Shown here: positions 24,936 through 33,964 of the stretch, in pieces
Layout: each line of letters opens with the position of its first letter
Position numbering within the stretch: position 1 is the stretch's first letter
Source: an uncultured Clostridium sp.
GTDB taxonomy: Bacteria; Bacillota; Clostridia; Lachnospirales; Lachnospiraceae
Assembly: GCA_945915475.1 (NCBI GenBank)
Contig: CAMEFI010000024.1
Coordinates: 1 to 44,973 of the forward strand
DNA: 44,973 nt
Direction of reading: 5' to 3'
Translations under genes and position numbers: made by a program
The notes under the pieces: generated by a model
The model's input: the letters and a program-made list of their open reading frames with translations, nothing else
The model's database searches: none
Told to the model about the DNA's origin: nothing

Positions 24936-26867
24936 CTATGCTGTCTTACCTGTATACAACTGATAATATTTGCCCTTCTGTTCAAGCAGTTCTTCATGGG
25001 TACCTTTCTCGATAATCCGTCCATGCTCTAACACCACAATACAGTCACTGTTCCGGATGGTTGACAGCCGGTGTGCAATCACAAATGTGGTTCTGCCTGC
25101 CATTAATTTATCCATACCGTCCTGTACCAAACGTTCCGTACGGGTATCAATAGATGAAGTTGCCTCATCTAAGATCAGTGCCGGCGGATTGGCAATAGCT
25201 GCCCTTGCAATAGCTAGAAGCTGGCGCTGTCCCTGACTTAAGTTTGCGCCGTCTCCCGTCAGCACCGTATCATACCCCTTTGGCAGATGCATGATAAAAT
25301 TGTGGGCATTGGCAAGCTTGGCTGCCGCCACCACCTCTTCATCTGTAGCATCTAAGTTACCGTAACGGATATTCTCTCTTACCGTATTGGTGAATAAATG
25401 CGTATCCTGTAATACAATTCCAAGGGAATGTCTCAGATCCGCTTTCTTAATCTTGTTAATGTTAATTCCATCATACCGGATCTTTCCATCCTGAATATCA
25501 TAGAAACGGTTGATAAGATTCGTGATAGTCGTCTTACCGGCTCCCGTAGACCCAACAAAGGCAATCTTCTGTCCCGGTTTTGCATAGAGTTTGATATCAT
25601 GTAATACCATCTTGCTGTCGTCATATCCAAAATCCACACCATCCAATACGACACCGCCCTGGAGCGGTTCATATGTCACACTACCATCTGCCTGATGTTC
25701 ATGCTTCCAGGCCCATTTTCCGGTATACTTCCTGGTACTCTCGGTAATTTGTCCATCTTTTTCCTCTGCAACAACCAATTTCACATATCCATCATCCACT
25801 TCCGGTGTCTCATCTAACAACCGAAATACCCGGTCTGCTCCTGCAATCGCCATGACAATGGCATTTAACTGCATACTGATCTGATTGATGGGCATATTGA
25901 AACTCTTATTAAAGCTTAAGAAACTGGCAAGGGTTCCCAATGTTAATCCACCAAATCCATTTAATGCCATAACACCACCAACAATGGTACATACCACATA
26001 ACTCATATTTCCAAGCTGGGCATTGATGGGACCTAAAAAGTTGGCATATTTATTCGCTTTATATGCACTGTCAAACAATTGGTCATTTAACCGGTTAAAC
26101 TCCTCCATACATGTCTTCTCATGGCAGAATACTTTTACCACCTTCTGCCCGGACATCATTTCCTCAATATATCCATTTACCGCACCAAGATCCTTTTGCT
26201 GCTTTACAAAATAACTGCCGGAATTTCCTGATACATATTTTGTTACCACGAGCATGATTCCAACCATCAATAATGTCACAATGGTAAGTGGAATACTTAA
26301 CCGTATCATACAAATCAATACGGTAAGGATCGTAATTGCACTATTTAAAAACTGTGGCATACTCTGGGAAATGACCTGTCTTAATGTATCAATATCATTG
26401 GTATATACAGACATAATATCTCCATGTGCATGGGTATCAAAATATTTGATTGGAAGTCCTTCCATATGGGTAAACAGATCATCCCGCAGATCCCGTAAAG
26501 TTCCCTGGGTCACATTAACCATCAGCCAATTGTATAACCATGTTGTAAAGACACCTACCGCATAAAAACAGGCCACCCGTCCGATGGCAGCTGCCAGACC
26601 GGAAAAATCCGGATTGGATGTATTGATCAATGGCACAATATAATCATCAATTAATGACTGCATGAACATAGTTCCCTGTGCATTACAGATTACACTGACA
26701 AAAATGCTGACAATCACCACAATCACATGAATACGGTAATGGCGCATCACATAATCCATCAACCGCCCGAACACTTTTCCCGGATTTTCTACAGAGGGTT
26801 TCTGCCCCCTTGGTGGATGTCCGCCCATTCCCTTCACAGGCTTTGCATGTTCTATCTTTCTTTCCAT
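24936..26867 (-). CDS. Heterodimeric ABC exporter half (TMD-NBD), catalytically intact half
   Basis: 643 residues, an N-terminal six-helix exporter membrane domain (about 45-350) and a C-terminal ATPase. Walker A GSTGAGKTT, Walker B ALILDEATSSID with the catalytic Glu present, and His switch VIAHRLSTI are intact, but the signature is LSQGQ instead of LSGGQ. Overlaps the preceding exporter gene by 1 nt (TGATG). The two halves form one transporter in which the second half carries the altered Walker B. A basic N-terminal extension of about 30 residues (GMGGHPPRGQKPS) is Pro/Gly-rich. Substrate: drugs or lipid-like compounds, inferred from the MarR and MATE neighbours. Confidence 0.92.
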   Translation of the reverse strand: MERKIEHAKPVKGMGGHPPRGQKPSVENPGKVFGRLMDYVMRHYRIHVIVVIVSIFVSVICNAQGTMFMQSLIDDYIVPLINTSNPDFSGLAAAIGRVACFYAVGVFTTWLYNWLMVNVTQGTLRDLRDDLFTHMEGLPIKYFDTHAHGDIMSVYTNDIDTLRQVISQSMPQFLNSAITILTVLICMIRLSIPLTIVTLLMVGIMLVVTKYVSGNSGSYFVKQQKDLGAVNGYIEEMMSGQKVVKVFCHEKTCMEEFNRLNDQLFDSAYKANKYANFLGPINAQLGNMSYVVCTIVGGVMALNGFGGLTLGTLASFLSFNKSFNMPINQISMQLNAIVMAIAGADRVFRLLDETPEVDDGYVKLVVAEEKDGQITESTRKYTGKWAWKHEHQADGSVTYEPLQGGVVLDGVDFGYDDSKMVLHDIKLYAKPGQKIAFVGSTGAGKTTITNLINRFYDIQDGKIRYDGININKIKKADLRHSLGIVLQDTHLFTNTVRENIRYGNLDATDEEVVAAAKLANAHNFIMHLPKGYDTVLTGDGANLSQGQRQLLAIARAAIANPPALILDEATSSIDTRTERLVQDGMDKLMAGRTTFVIAHRLSTIRNSDCIVVLEHGRIIEKGTHEELLEQKGKYYQLYTGKTA

Positions 26868-28618
26868 CACTTTGCACCTCCTGCCTCGTCAAAATCTCCA
26901 TTTCCGTTTGTCTGAGACTCATAGATATCCTTATAGATTTCATTATTCTGCAATAATTCCTCATGTGTACCAAATCCATTCACTTCACCATTTTCCATAA
27001 CAAGAATCCTGTCTGCCTGTTGCACACTGGAAATTCTCTGTGCAATGATAATCTTTGTCGTATTCGGGATTTCCTCCCGAAAAGCTTTACGGATTCTTGC
27101 ATCGGTTGCAGTATCCACTGCACTGGTAGAATCATCCAAAATCAGAATTTTAGGTTTTTTCAGTAATGCTCTTGCAATACACAATCTCTGTTTCTGTCCA
27201 CCGGACACATTCGAACCACCCTGTTCAATATAGGTATCATATCCATCCAGGAAACTTTCGATAAAATCATCGGCACAGGCAAGCTTACATGCACGAATAC
27301 AGTCCTCCCTGGTGGCATTTTCATCACCCCAGCGAAGATTCTCTAAGATTGTGCCGGAAAACAACACATTTTTCTGCAACACAACTGCAACTTCATTACG
27401 AAGTGTCTCCAGATCATATCCTCTAACATCCTTGCCACCAACTTTAACACTCCCTTCTGACACGTCATATATACGGCTTATGAGATTCACAAGGGAAGAC
27501 TTGGCACTACCGGTTCCACCGATAATACCAATGGTCTCACCGGAGTGAATATCTATGTTAATATCTTTCAGTACCCACTCCTCTGCATCCTCTTTATAAC
27601 GGAAATTAACATGTTCAAATGCGATGCTGCCATCGGATACTTCCCTATCCGGATTCTCCGGATTCGTAAGAGAACTCTTTTCTTCCAACACTTCTGCAAT
27701 ACGTTTTGCACTTGCAGTACTCATGGAGATCATAACAAACACCATGGAAAGCATCATTAGGCTCATCAAAATATTCATACAGTAAGTGAACAGACTCATT
27801 AACTGTCCGGTCTCAAGGGAAGAATGAACAACCATTTTTGCGCCAACCCAGGAAATAAGCATAATACATGTATATACCGTTGCCATCATCACCGGTGAAT
27901 TCATGGAAACGATTCTCTCTGCTTTTACAAACATGTTATATAGATTGCCACTTGCTGTGGTAAAACGTTCTCTCTCATAATCTTCTCTGACAAATGCCTT
28001 TACTACACGAATAGCAGACACATTTTCCTGCACACTCTCATTTAAATCATCATACTTGGGAAATACCTGATTAAAGTATCTTGTTGCAAAAAAAATGATA
28101 ATTGCCAGAATACTTCCAAGAATAATGACTGCACAAAGATAAATGCTCGCTAGCCTTGCACTGATAAAAAATGCCATTCCCATGGCACAGATCAAACTGA
28201 AAAAGGCACGGATACACATTCTAAGAATCATCTGATAAGCATTCTGGATATTGGTTACATCTGTTGTCATACGGGTTACCAGCCCTGCCGTTGAGTATTT
28301 ATCAATATTCGCAAAGGAAAATGTCTGTATATTTTCATACATTCCTTTTCTTAAATTTCTTGCAAATCCTGCCGAAGCCCGGGCACCATACTTACCTCCC
28401 ATAAGACCTGCCCACAGACCAACGGCAGCTGCAACTACCATAAAGGCACCCATTTTATATATATGATGGATATCCCCTACATTCACTCCTTTGTCAATAA
28501 TAGATGCCATCATTAATGGTATGATCATTTCCATGACCACCTCTAACACCATAAAACAGGGAGTTAAAATGGAATCCTTCCTGAATTCTTTTAACTGTTT
28601 TCCTAATGTCTGAATCAT
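26867..28618 (-). CDS. Heterodimeric ABC exporter half (TMD-NBD), degenerate ATPase half
   Basis: 583 residues. Membrane domain at about 20-310, then ATPase. Signature VSGGQKQRL is canonical, but Walker A reads GGTGSAKSS (last Gly to Ala), Walker B is LILDDSTSAVD (catalytic Glu replaced by Asp) and the His switch is IIAQR (His to Gln). These replacements fit the inactive site of heterodimeric exporters such as BmrC/BmrD and TM287/288, and the partner's altered LSQGQ completes the same degenerate site. ATG 28618 has AGGAG 7 nt upstream; MarR ends at 28623. Confidence 0.93.
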   Translation of the reverse strand: MIQTLGKQLKEFRKDSILTPCFMVLEVVMEMIIPLMMASIIDKGVNVGDIHHIYKMGAFMVVAAAVGLWAGLMGGKYGARASAGFARNLRKGMYENIQTFSFANIDKYSTAGLVTRMTTDVTNIQNAYQMILRMCIRAFFSLICAMGMAFFISARLASIYLCAVIILGSILAIIIFFATRYFNQVFPKYDDLNESVQENVSAIRVVKAFVREDYERERFTTASGNLYNMFVKAERIVSMNSPVMMATVYTCIMLISWVGAKMVVHSSLETGQLMSLFTYCMNILMSLMMLSMVFVMISMSTASAKRIAEVLEEKSSLTNPENPDREVSDGSIAFEHVNFRYKEDAEEWVLKDINIDIHSGETIGIIGGTGSAKSSLVNLISRIYDVSEGSVKVGGKDVRGYDLETLRNEVAVVLQKNVLFSGTILENLRWGDENATREDCIRACKLACADDFIESFLDGYDTYIEQGGSNVSGGQKQRLCIARALLKKPKILILDDSTSAVDTATDARIRKAFREEIPNTTKIIIAQRISSVQQADRILVMENGEVNGFGTHEELLQNNEIYKDIYESQTNGNGDFDEAGGAK

Positions 28619-28622
28619 ATTC

Positions 28623-29120
28623 TTACTCCTTTCTGTCATCCTCTTGCTCCATGCACTCTAAAAGATTATGCTGCATCTTCTTAACAATATCCCGGAAGTT
28701 CTGAAGTTCCTGTTCAGATAGCCCCTTTGTCACCTGGGCTTCCGCCCGCAACCTGTCCTGCTCCATATTACAGTGATACTCCTTTGCCTTCTTTGTCAGT
28801 ACCACCTGCTTCACTCTTGCATTTCCAGGCACAGCCTTTCTTTCAATAAAACCCTTCTCCTCCATGATTTTCAATGTCCCGGAAAGAGAAGATTTGCCAA
28901 CCTTAAAGTTCTTTTCTAAATCCTTCTGATATACGGTTTCTTTTTCATGCCGGATTAAATACCCGATGATCCATCCATTCATCATTGTCAGGTTGTCATA
29001 TCCATTCTTGCGCATTCCTTCTTCCATACGCTTTTTAAACATCCGGTCTAACACTTTTAATTGATATCCAACCCGCTCTTCTTCCGATTCGGAAGCAATA
29101 TACAATTCATTGTCATTCAT
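28623..29120 (-). CDS. MarR-family transcriptional regulator
   Basis: 165 residues from ATG 29120 (AAGGAG about 8 nt upstream; the frame continues upstream past the promoter). Winged-helix core at about 50-130: YLIRHEKETVYQKDLEKNFKVGKSSLSGTLKIMEEKGFIERKAVPGNARVKQVVLTKKAKE, as in MarR family members. First gene of the MarR-ABC-ABC-MATE operon; it most likely represses this operon and is released by a drug-like ligand (family knowledge plus inference). Candidate operators lie at 29194-29237. Confidence 0.92.
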   Translation of the reverse strand: MNDNELYIASESEEERVGYQLKVLDRMFKKRMEEGMRKNGYDNLTMMNGWIIGYLIRHEKETVYQKDLEKNFKVGKSSLSGTLKIMEEKGFIERKAVPGNARVKQVVLTKKAKEYHCNMEQDRLRAEAQVTKGLSEQELQNFRDIVKKMQHNLLECMEQEDDRKE

Positions 29121-29193
29121 TCCACTTTCTCCTTCTATCGTTTCACCAATACCTATATCTTTTCGATAAATCACTTTGTTATATACGCAAAAA

Positions 29194-29237
29194 GTTCGCC
29201 GCCGAATCGTTTGTCTCCAAACAGTTCGGCAACGAAC
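29194..29237. promoter_or_regulatory. Three tandem 14-bp palindromes, probable MarR operators
   Basis: On the plus strand GTTCGCCGCCGAAT (29194-29207), GTTTGTCTCCAAAC (29209-29222) and GTTCGGCAACGAAC (29224-29237) each have arms GTTCG/CGAAC or GTTTG/CAAAC around 4 bp, separated by single bases: a strict 15-bp period. They lie between the TATAAT at 29241-29246 and the MarR gene, where a repressor would block transcription. Confidence 0.7.
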
Positions 29238-29240
29238 TTT

Positions 29241-29269
29241 ATTATAGTGCAATATAAAATGAATTGCAA
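29241..29269 (-). promoter_or_regulatory. Sigma-A-type promoter of the MarR/exporter operon
   Basis: TTGCAA (29264-29269), exactly 17 bp, TATAAT (29241-29246) on the minus strand. Start near 29234 falls in the first operator-like palindrome. Confidence 0.75.
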
Positions 29270-29302
29270 GCGTAAATGCTTCATTTCACTCTTTTTTCAC
29301 AT

Positions 29303-30115
29303 CTACTCCAGATTCAGATGCTTATCAAACAGGCGGTTTGTGATGGCAAAGAACACAATAAATGCAATCACCCCAACACCCAACATTGTTCCAACTACAC
29401 CGTTCACAATGGCATATGCACTAGCATTTGCAAAGAAATCAAAGCTTACATCCGGTGCTGCAACTACTAAGCTCATAATTCCTGCTATTCCCACTATATA
29501 CAAACAAATAACAAGAATGAAAAAGGATGCGATAGAAGCAAAAATTCTCCATTTTCCAAATAACTGTCCGATTGCAATGCACATATAAATCATCAAAAAC
29601 GGAACAAAATTCCATACGATAATCAACAGTACAGCAAGGAGTATCGTAACAATATACTTTGCCTGAAATTCCGGTAACACATCACTCAGTTCATGAAAGA
29701 TATCCTTTAACTCCTGTATCTCATCACACCAGTAACCTCCTGCCATAAATAACAAACGACTTATCATGACAAACGCACTTGCAATCAACTGCCATAAAAC
29801 ACCTGCAAATAGCTTTGACCAGATATGGGTAGACGTCTTGACCGGTAATGTAAATGTGAGATATCCTCTATCCGCAACCATGGTATTAAAGAACCGGACA
29901 ACTACAAAGACTTCCATTGCTACACCCACCAGGGCGATCAGATAATAAAAACCATAAAAAGACAACATTTGTAATAAATATCTGCCATTCTCATCTGCCA
30001 CTGGCAACAAACTGATAATTTTCATCAAAAGAGTAACAACTACGCCTGCCAATAGAGTAATCCCTGCAGGCAAGCAATATGATTTCATCTCATGCTTAAA
30101 CAATTTTCCTAACAT
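29303..30115 (-). CDS. Integral membrane protein, ABC-2-like permease partner
   Basis: 270 residues with about six membrane segments (LPAGITLLAGVVVTLLMKI, FYGFYYLIALVGVAMEVFVVVRFF, GVVGTMLGVGVIAFIVFFAITN). VADRGYLTFTLPVKTSTHIWSKL is typical of permeases paired with YtrB-like ATPases. Start ATG 30115 overlaps the ATPase end by 7 nt. Substrate unknown; cell-envelope antibiotic response is inferred from the GntR family of the operon's regulator. Confidence 0.85.
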   Translation of the reverse strand: MLGKLFKHEMKSYCLPAGITLLAGVVVTLLMKIISLLPVADENGRYLLQMLSFYGFYYLIALVGVAMEVFVVVRFFNTMVADRGYLTFTLPVKTSTHIWSKLFAGVLWQLIASAFVMISRLLFMAGGYWCDEIQELKDIFHELSDVLPEFQAKYIVTILLAVLLIIVWNFVPFLMIYMCIAIGQLFGKWRIFASIASFFILVICLYIVGIAGIMSLVVAAPDVSFDFFANASAYAIVNGVVGTMLGVGVIAFIVFFAITNRLFDKHLNLE

Positions 30116-30804
30116 CTGAACACCTCCCGAAATACCTGATCTAATGATTTCTCATAATTGGTACGAATATTATCTGCCGAATCATAACACACAATATTAC
30201 CCTCTTTGATCATGATGACATCATCTAAAATATTCTCAATATCCGATATTAAATGTGTGGATATCAAAATACTACCTTCCTGGTTATAATTCGTAATGAT
30301 CGTGTCTAATATGTAATCTCTTGCTGCAGGATCTACACCACCCATTGGCTCATCTAACAGATACAGATCCGCTTTACGACTCATGACCAGAATCAACTGT
30401 ACCTTTTCCCTGGTACCCTTAGACATTGTTTTCAGCTTATCTTCCGGATTAATTTCTAAATCCTCTAACATCTGATATGCTTTATCCCTCTGGAAATTAT
30501 CATACATTTCATCAAAGAAATCAATAATTTCACTTACCTTTGCCCATTTACTTAAATAAGTTCGCTCCGGTAAATATGCAACCATTGCCTTTGTTTCCGG
30601 ACCAACCGGTAATCCTAAAATCCGGATATCCCCTGCATTTGGTGTCAGCAGTCCTGCACATAACTTGATAAATGTGGATTTACCACTTCCATTTGGTCCC
30701 AGTAAACCGATGATTCTTCCCGGCTCTAATTTCAAGTTCACACCGTTCAGAGCTTTTTTCCCGCTATAACACTTGACCAGACCATTGCATTCTAATAAAC
30801 TCAT
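30109..30804 (-). CDS. ABC transporter ATP-binding protein
   Basis: 231 residues. Walker A GPNGSGKST, Walker B LYLLDEPMGGVDP, His switch ILISTHL; the signature is MSKGTREKV in place of LSGGQ, typical of the small ATPases of GntR-linked ABC systems. No C-terminal extension. Start overlaps the GntR stop by 4 nt (ATGA). Confidence 0.92.
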   Translation of the reverse strand: MSLLECNGLVKCYSGKKALNGVNLKLEPGRIIGLLGPNGSGKSTFIKLCAGLLTPNAGDIRILGLPVGPETKAMVAYLPERTYLSKWAKVSEIIDFFDEMYDNFQRDKAYQMLEDLEINPEDKLKTMSKGTREKVQLILVMSRKADLYLLDEPMGGVDPAARDYILDTIITNYNQEGSILISTHLISDIENILDDVIMIKEGNIVCYDSADNIRTNYEKSLDQVFREVFRC

Positions 30805-31172
30805 TTCACATCCTCCTCACTATATTCCGTAAGCATACGAATCATATCTTCTTTCTGATATCCTAATGCACACATCTCCTTATAATATTCCTTCACATGG
30901 GACTGTGCAAATTCTTTCTTTGTCTCTTCAATCAATACTACATCCTCCGTAATATATCTTCCTGTTGTACGTACCGCAAATACAAGACACTGCCTTTCCA
31001 ACTCCGCTAAGGCTTTCTGCATCGTATTCGGATTCACTTTTGCTTCCTGTGCCAATTCCCGAACCGGTAGAAGCTTCTCACCTGGCTGATATTGGCCAGA
31101 AACTATTCTGCGTTTCAGCTCTTCTAATAATTGCGTATATATAGGCAAGCCTGATTTGATTTCCCAGTCCAT
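30801..31172 (-). CDS. GntR-family regulator, YtrA type
   Basis: 123 residues. Winged-helix at 10-75: LPIYTQLLEELKRRIVSGQYQPGEKLLPVRELAQEAKVNPNTMQKALAELERQCLVFAVRTTGRYI, then a short C-terminal helical tail with no ligand-binding domain, the layout of YtrA, which represses ABC operons in Bacillus. First gene of GntR-ATPase-permease; RBS AAAGGAGG. A palindromic operator overlaps its promoter. Confidence 0.93.
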   Translation of the reverse strand: MDWEIKSGLPIYTQLLEELKRRIVSGQYQPGEKLLPVRELAQEAKVNPNTMQKALAELERQCLVFAVRTTGRYITEDVVLIEETKKEFAQSHVKEYYKEMCALGYQKEDMIRMLTEYSEEDVK

Positions 31173-31188
31173 ATGGTTCCTCCTTTAT

Positions 31189-31234
31189 TGTATTATCTAA
31201 TTAGTACAGTAATACATTATGACAATTTTGTCAA
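31189..31234 (-). promoter_or_regulatory. GntR operon promoter with operator-like palindrome
   Basis: TTGACA (31229-31234), 17-bp spacer, TACTGT (31206-31211) on the minus strand. TGTATTA (31210-31216 reading) and TAATACA (31189-31195) form an inverted repeat spaced 14 nt, overlapping the -10 and just downstream of it, positioned for repression by the YtrA-type regulator. Confidence 0.65.
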
Positions 31235-31243
31235 CAGTTTTTT

Positions 31244-31289
31244 AAAAAAAGACCGGCACATAAAATCATTTTAAATGTACCAGTCTTTT
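31244..31289 (-). terminator. Rho-independent terminator of the CBS-domain gene
   Basis: AAAAGACTGGTACAT (minus strand, 31289-31275) pairs with ATGTGCCGGTCTTTT (31261-31247) with two G-U pairs, followed by a T-run. Confidence 0.85.
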
Positions 31290-31297
31290 CCACATTC

Positions 31298-32155
31298 TTA
31301 TTCCTCTTCCTGAACGGATTCAGCCTCCGGCATTTTACGTATCCGCACTTTACTGATCATTTTCCCCTGTCTCGCAATTGCAGTGAATACAAATCCCTGA
31401 TATGTAAATTGGATCGTTTCTTTGTCCTCTGGTAAATGTCCGATTTCATATAGCATGAATCCGTTCACAGTATCAATGTCTTCATCCGGGAATGTAATGC
31501 CAAACAAATCCTCTAACTCTTCCAATTCCGTGCTTCCATTCACAATATATCCCTGACCCTCTGCCAGCTTCCGGATATCCGTCTCTTTTTCATCATGCTC
31601 GTCTAATATATCACCAACAATTACTTCAAGAATATCCTCCAGGGCCACAAGTCCTTCTGTCTGTCCATATTCATCCACAACAATAGCCATATGAATCTTA
31701 TTGGCCTGCATCTCATTAAACAACTTACTAATCTTCTGTGTCGGGTGAATAAAAAATGGCTCACTTCCTAACTCACCAACAGATTGATGGGAATTCTCCA
31801 AATAAGCAGCTACCGCTTCCTTAATATGTAAAACTCCTATTATATTATCTAGATCCTCTTCATAAATTGGATATCTGGAATAGGAGTTTTCCAGCATAAT
31901 GTTCAGTGCTTCCGTAATATCCTTATCCGACTCAATCCCAACAATCTTCTGTCTTGGACTCATAACATCACGGGCTTCCTTGTCACCAAATTCAAATACA
32001 TTGGATATCATTTCCGCCTCGTCACTCTCTATTGCTCCCTGTTCATGTCCTTCTTCGATAATGGAACGTATCTCTTCTTCCACGGCTTCTGCCTGATCTT
32101 CTCCATTACGTTTATTGAAAAATGACTTTAAGCTACCGGGCCCACCAATTGCCAT
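31298..32155 (-). CDS. CorC/HlyC-type protein with two CBS domains
   Basis: 285 residues without membrane segments, like E. coli CorC (292). Residues 20-60 hold EEEIRSIIEEGHEQGAIESDEAEMISNVFEFGDKEARDVMSPR, then a CBS pair (EALNIMLENSYSRYPIYEEDLDNIIGVLHIKEAV; ISKLFNEMQANKIHMAIVVDEYGQTEGLVALEDILEVIVGDILDEHD) and a C-terminal CorC_HlyC domain (GYIVNGSTELEELEDLFG, GFMLYEIGHLPEDKETI). Adenine-nucleotide or Mg2+-related regulation is family knowledge. Own promoter at 32207-32235 and terminator at 31244-31289, so monocistronic. Confidence 0.9.
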   Translation of the reverse strand: MAIGGPGSLKSFFNKRNGEDQAEAVEEEIRSIIEEGHEQGAIESDEAEMISNVFEFGDKEARDVMSPRQKIVGIESDKDITEALNIMLENSYSRYPIYEEDLDNIIGVLHIKEAVAAYLENSHQSVGELGSEPFFIHPTQKISKLFNEMQANKIHMAIVVDEYGQTEGLVALEDILEVIVGDILDEHDEKETDIRKLAEGQGYIVNGSTELEELEDLFGITFPDEDIDTVNGFMLYEIGHLPEDKETIQFTYQGFVFTAIARQGKMISKVRIRKMPEAESVQEEE

Positions 32156-32206
32156 ATATACTCTTCCTCTCTTTTCCTACATAAATGTATTGTTCATGTT
32201 CTAAGG

Positions 32207-32235
32207 AATATATCACGTTTTCATATTCCGGTCAA
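32207..32235 (-). promoter_or_regulatory. Strong sigma-A-type promoter of the CBS-domain gene
   Basis: TTGACC (32230-32235), 17-bp spacer, TATATT (32207-32212) on the minus strand, 52 nt upstream of the ATG. Confidence 0.75.
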
Positions 32236-32269
32236 CTCATTTTACCACGTTTTAACAGATTTCACCAGT

Positions 32270-32611
32270 TTATAATGCCAGACTTACTCTCAGTGCCTGA
32301 TTCACATTACCCATAATTTCATCATCTAAATGACATACTTTTTCCCTTAAACGCTGTTTGTCTATTGTACGCACCTGTTCCAATAAAATAACCGAATCCT
32401 TTGCAATATTGCAACGATTTGCCGCAAGCTCAACATGGGTTGGAATCTTTGCCTTATTCTGTCTGCTTGTAATTGCTGCACAGATCACGGTAGAACTATA
32501 GCGATTCCCTGCTTCATTTTGTATGATTAATACCGGCCGTACACCACCCTGCTCTGATCCAATCACCGGTCTCAAATCTGCATAATAGATATCCCCTCTT
32601 GTCACTAACAA
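32270..32611 (-). CDS. mazF: MazF/EndoA-type mRNA endoribonuclease
   Basis: 113 residues from TTG 32611. [30 protein letters not shown], the [15 protein letters not shown] stretch and [17 protein letters not shown] match Bacillus EndoA closely (recognised). TTG 32611 gives MLVTRGD, aligning with MIVKRGD of EndoA, whereas GTG starts at 32620 and 32605 fit less well. Cleaves mRNA at specific short sites when not bound by antitoxin. Follows alr by about 180 nt as in Bacillus (alr-ndoAI-ndoA), but no antitoxin gene lies between them. Unusual enough to be listed among the findings. Confidence 0.92.
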   Translation of the reverse strand: MLVTRGDIYYADLRPVIGSEQGGVRPVLIIQNEAGNRYSSTVICAAITSRQNKAKIPTHVELAANRCNIAKDSVILLEQVRTIDKQRLREKVCHLDDEIMGNVNQALRVSLAL

Positions 32612-32788
32612 TAATACCACTCTCCATATATAGATTTCTGACTCCTGCGAAGTACACGTATTCTATGTAATGTACCTTAATGCGTTATGCTTCATCAGGT
32701 ACTCTAAGTATTACCATTGTATTCAGACTCTATTCCATCTGTGACAAATTCCTTCTCCCCAATTTTAGGTGATGAGAACAGACAACCA

Positions 32789-33964
32789 TTATGCTAACCG
32801 TTCCGGAAATAAGTAATTCTTTACTTCAACCACTTTCCCATCCTGATGAAAGATTCTTGGAACCCGTCGGTTCACGTCACAGACAAACTCATAATTAAAA
32901 CTTGCAGACATGTTGGCAAGTTCCTCTACAGAAATCCGATTCTCTCCCTGGCAACCTGCTAATACAACTTCATCTCCTGCCTGTACATCCGGAATGTGAC
33001 TGACATCAATCATCGTCTGATCCATACAGACACGTCCCACAATCGGTGCATACTGCCCATGCACTAACATTCTTCCCTGATTGGACAATGCTCTTGGATA
33101 TCCATCTGCATAGCCAACACCAACCGTTGCGATGATTTTCTCTTCCGGTGCTGTATAGGTAGCACCATAACCGATGGTCTGTCCTGCCGGAACCTTCTTC
33201 ACATAGGTGATATGTGATTTTAATTCCATTGCCGGATACAATACATTTAATTCCGTATCCATCTCATCCGAAGGGTATAATCCATAGGTTGAAATGCCGG
33301 AGCGAACCATATCGTATGTATCATTTGGCATCTCCATAATACCTGCGCTATTGGAAATGTGTCGAATGGCAAATTTCACACCTGCCTCCTCTAACCATTG
33401 GAGCATCTGTGTATACTTCTCTAACTGTGCAAATGCCAACGATTTATCTTTTGCATCTGCCTTGTAATAATGTGTAAAGATTCCTTCTACATTCAGGTTT
33501 GGCAGCTTACTGATTGCTACGATTTCAGGAACACTTTCTTTCACACTGGCAAATCCAATCCGGTTCATTCCGGTATCAACCTTAATATGTAATTTAGCTG
33601 ATTTACCCTGTCTTCCTGCTTCATTAGAAAGGGCTTTTGCCTGTTGTAGTGTAAAAATCGTCTGTGTAATATCATATTTTACAAGATCCGGGAACAGGCT
33701 TTCATCCGTTACCCCAAGAATCAGAATCGGTTTAGTAATCCCGGCTAGACGCAGTTCCACAGCCTCGTCTATGCAGGCAACTCCGTAATAATCAGCCAGA
33801 TCATCCAACGCATTTGCCACTTCAATGGAACCATGTCCATAAGCATTTGCCTTGATTACAGCTAACAGTTTCTTTCCCTCGGGAATCCGTCCTCGCATCG
33901 TCATAATATTCTTTCGAATTGCAGTGAGATCAATGTCTACCCAAACTCTATAGTATTTACTCAT
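32789..33964 (-). CDS. alr: Alanine racemase
   Basis: 391 residues. Makes D-alanine for peptidoglycan. The PLP lysine lies in VIKANAYGHG (Lys38), the second catalytic residue is the tyrosine in TIGYGATY, and VDTGMNRIGF, IRHISNSAGIM and GYADGYPRAL are family motifs; MDQTMIDVSHI carries a substrate-binding Met/Asp. ATG 33964 overlaps the previous gene by 8 nt. Full length. Confidence 0.96.
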   Translation of the reverse strand: MSKYYRVWVDIDLTAIRKNIMTMRGRIPEGKKLLAVIKANAYGHGSIEVANALDDLADYYGVACIDEAVELRLAGITKPILILGVTDESLFPDLVKYDITQTIFTLQQAKALSNEAGRQGKSAKLHIKVDTGMNRIGFASVKESVPEIVAISKLPNLNVEGIFTHYYKADAKDKSLAFAQLEKYTQMLQWLEEAGVKFAIRHISNSAGIMEMPNDTYDMVRSGISTYGLYPSDEMDTELNVLYPAMELKSHITYVKKVPAGQTIGYGATYTAPEEKIIATVGVGYADGYPRALSNQGRMLVHGQYAPIVGRVCMDQTMIDVSHIPDVQAGDEVVLAGCQGENRISVEELANMSASFNYEFVCDVNRRVPRIFHQDGKVVEVKNYLFPERLA

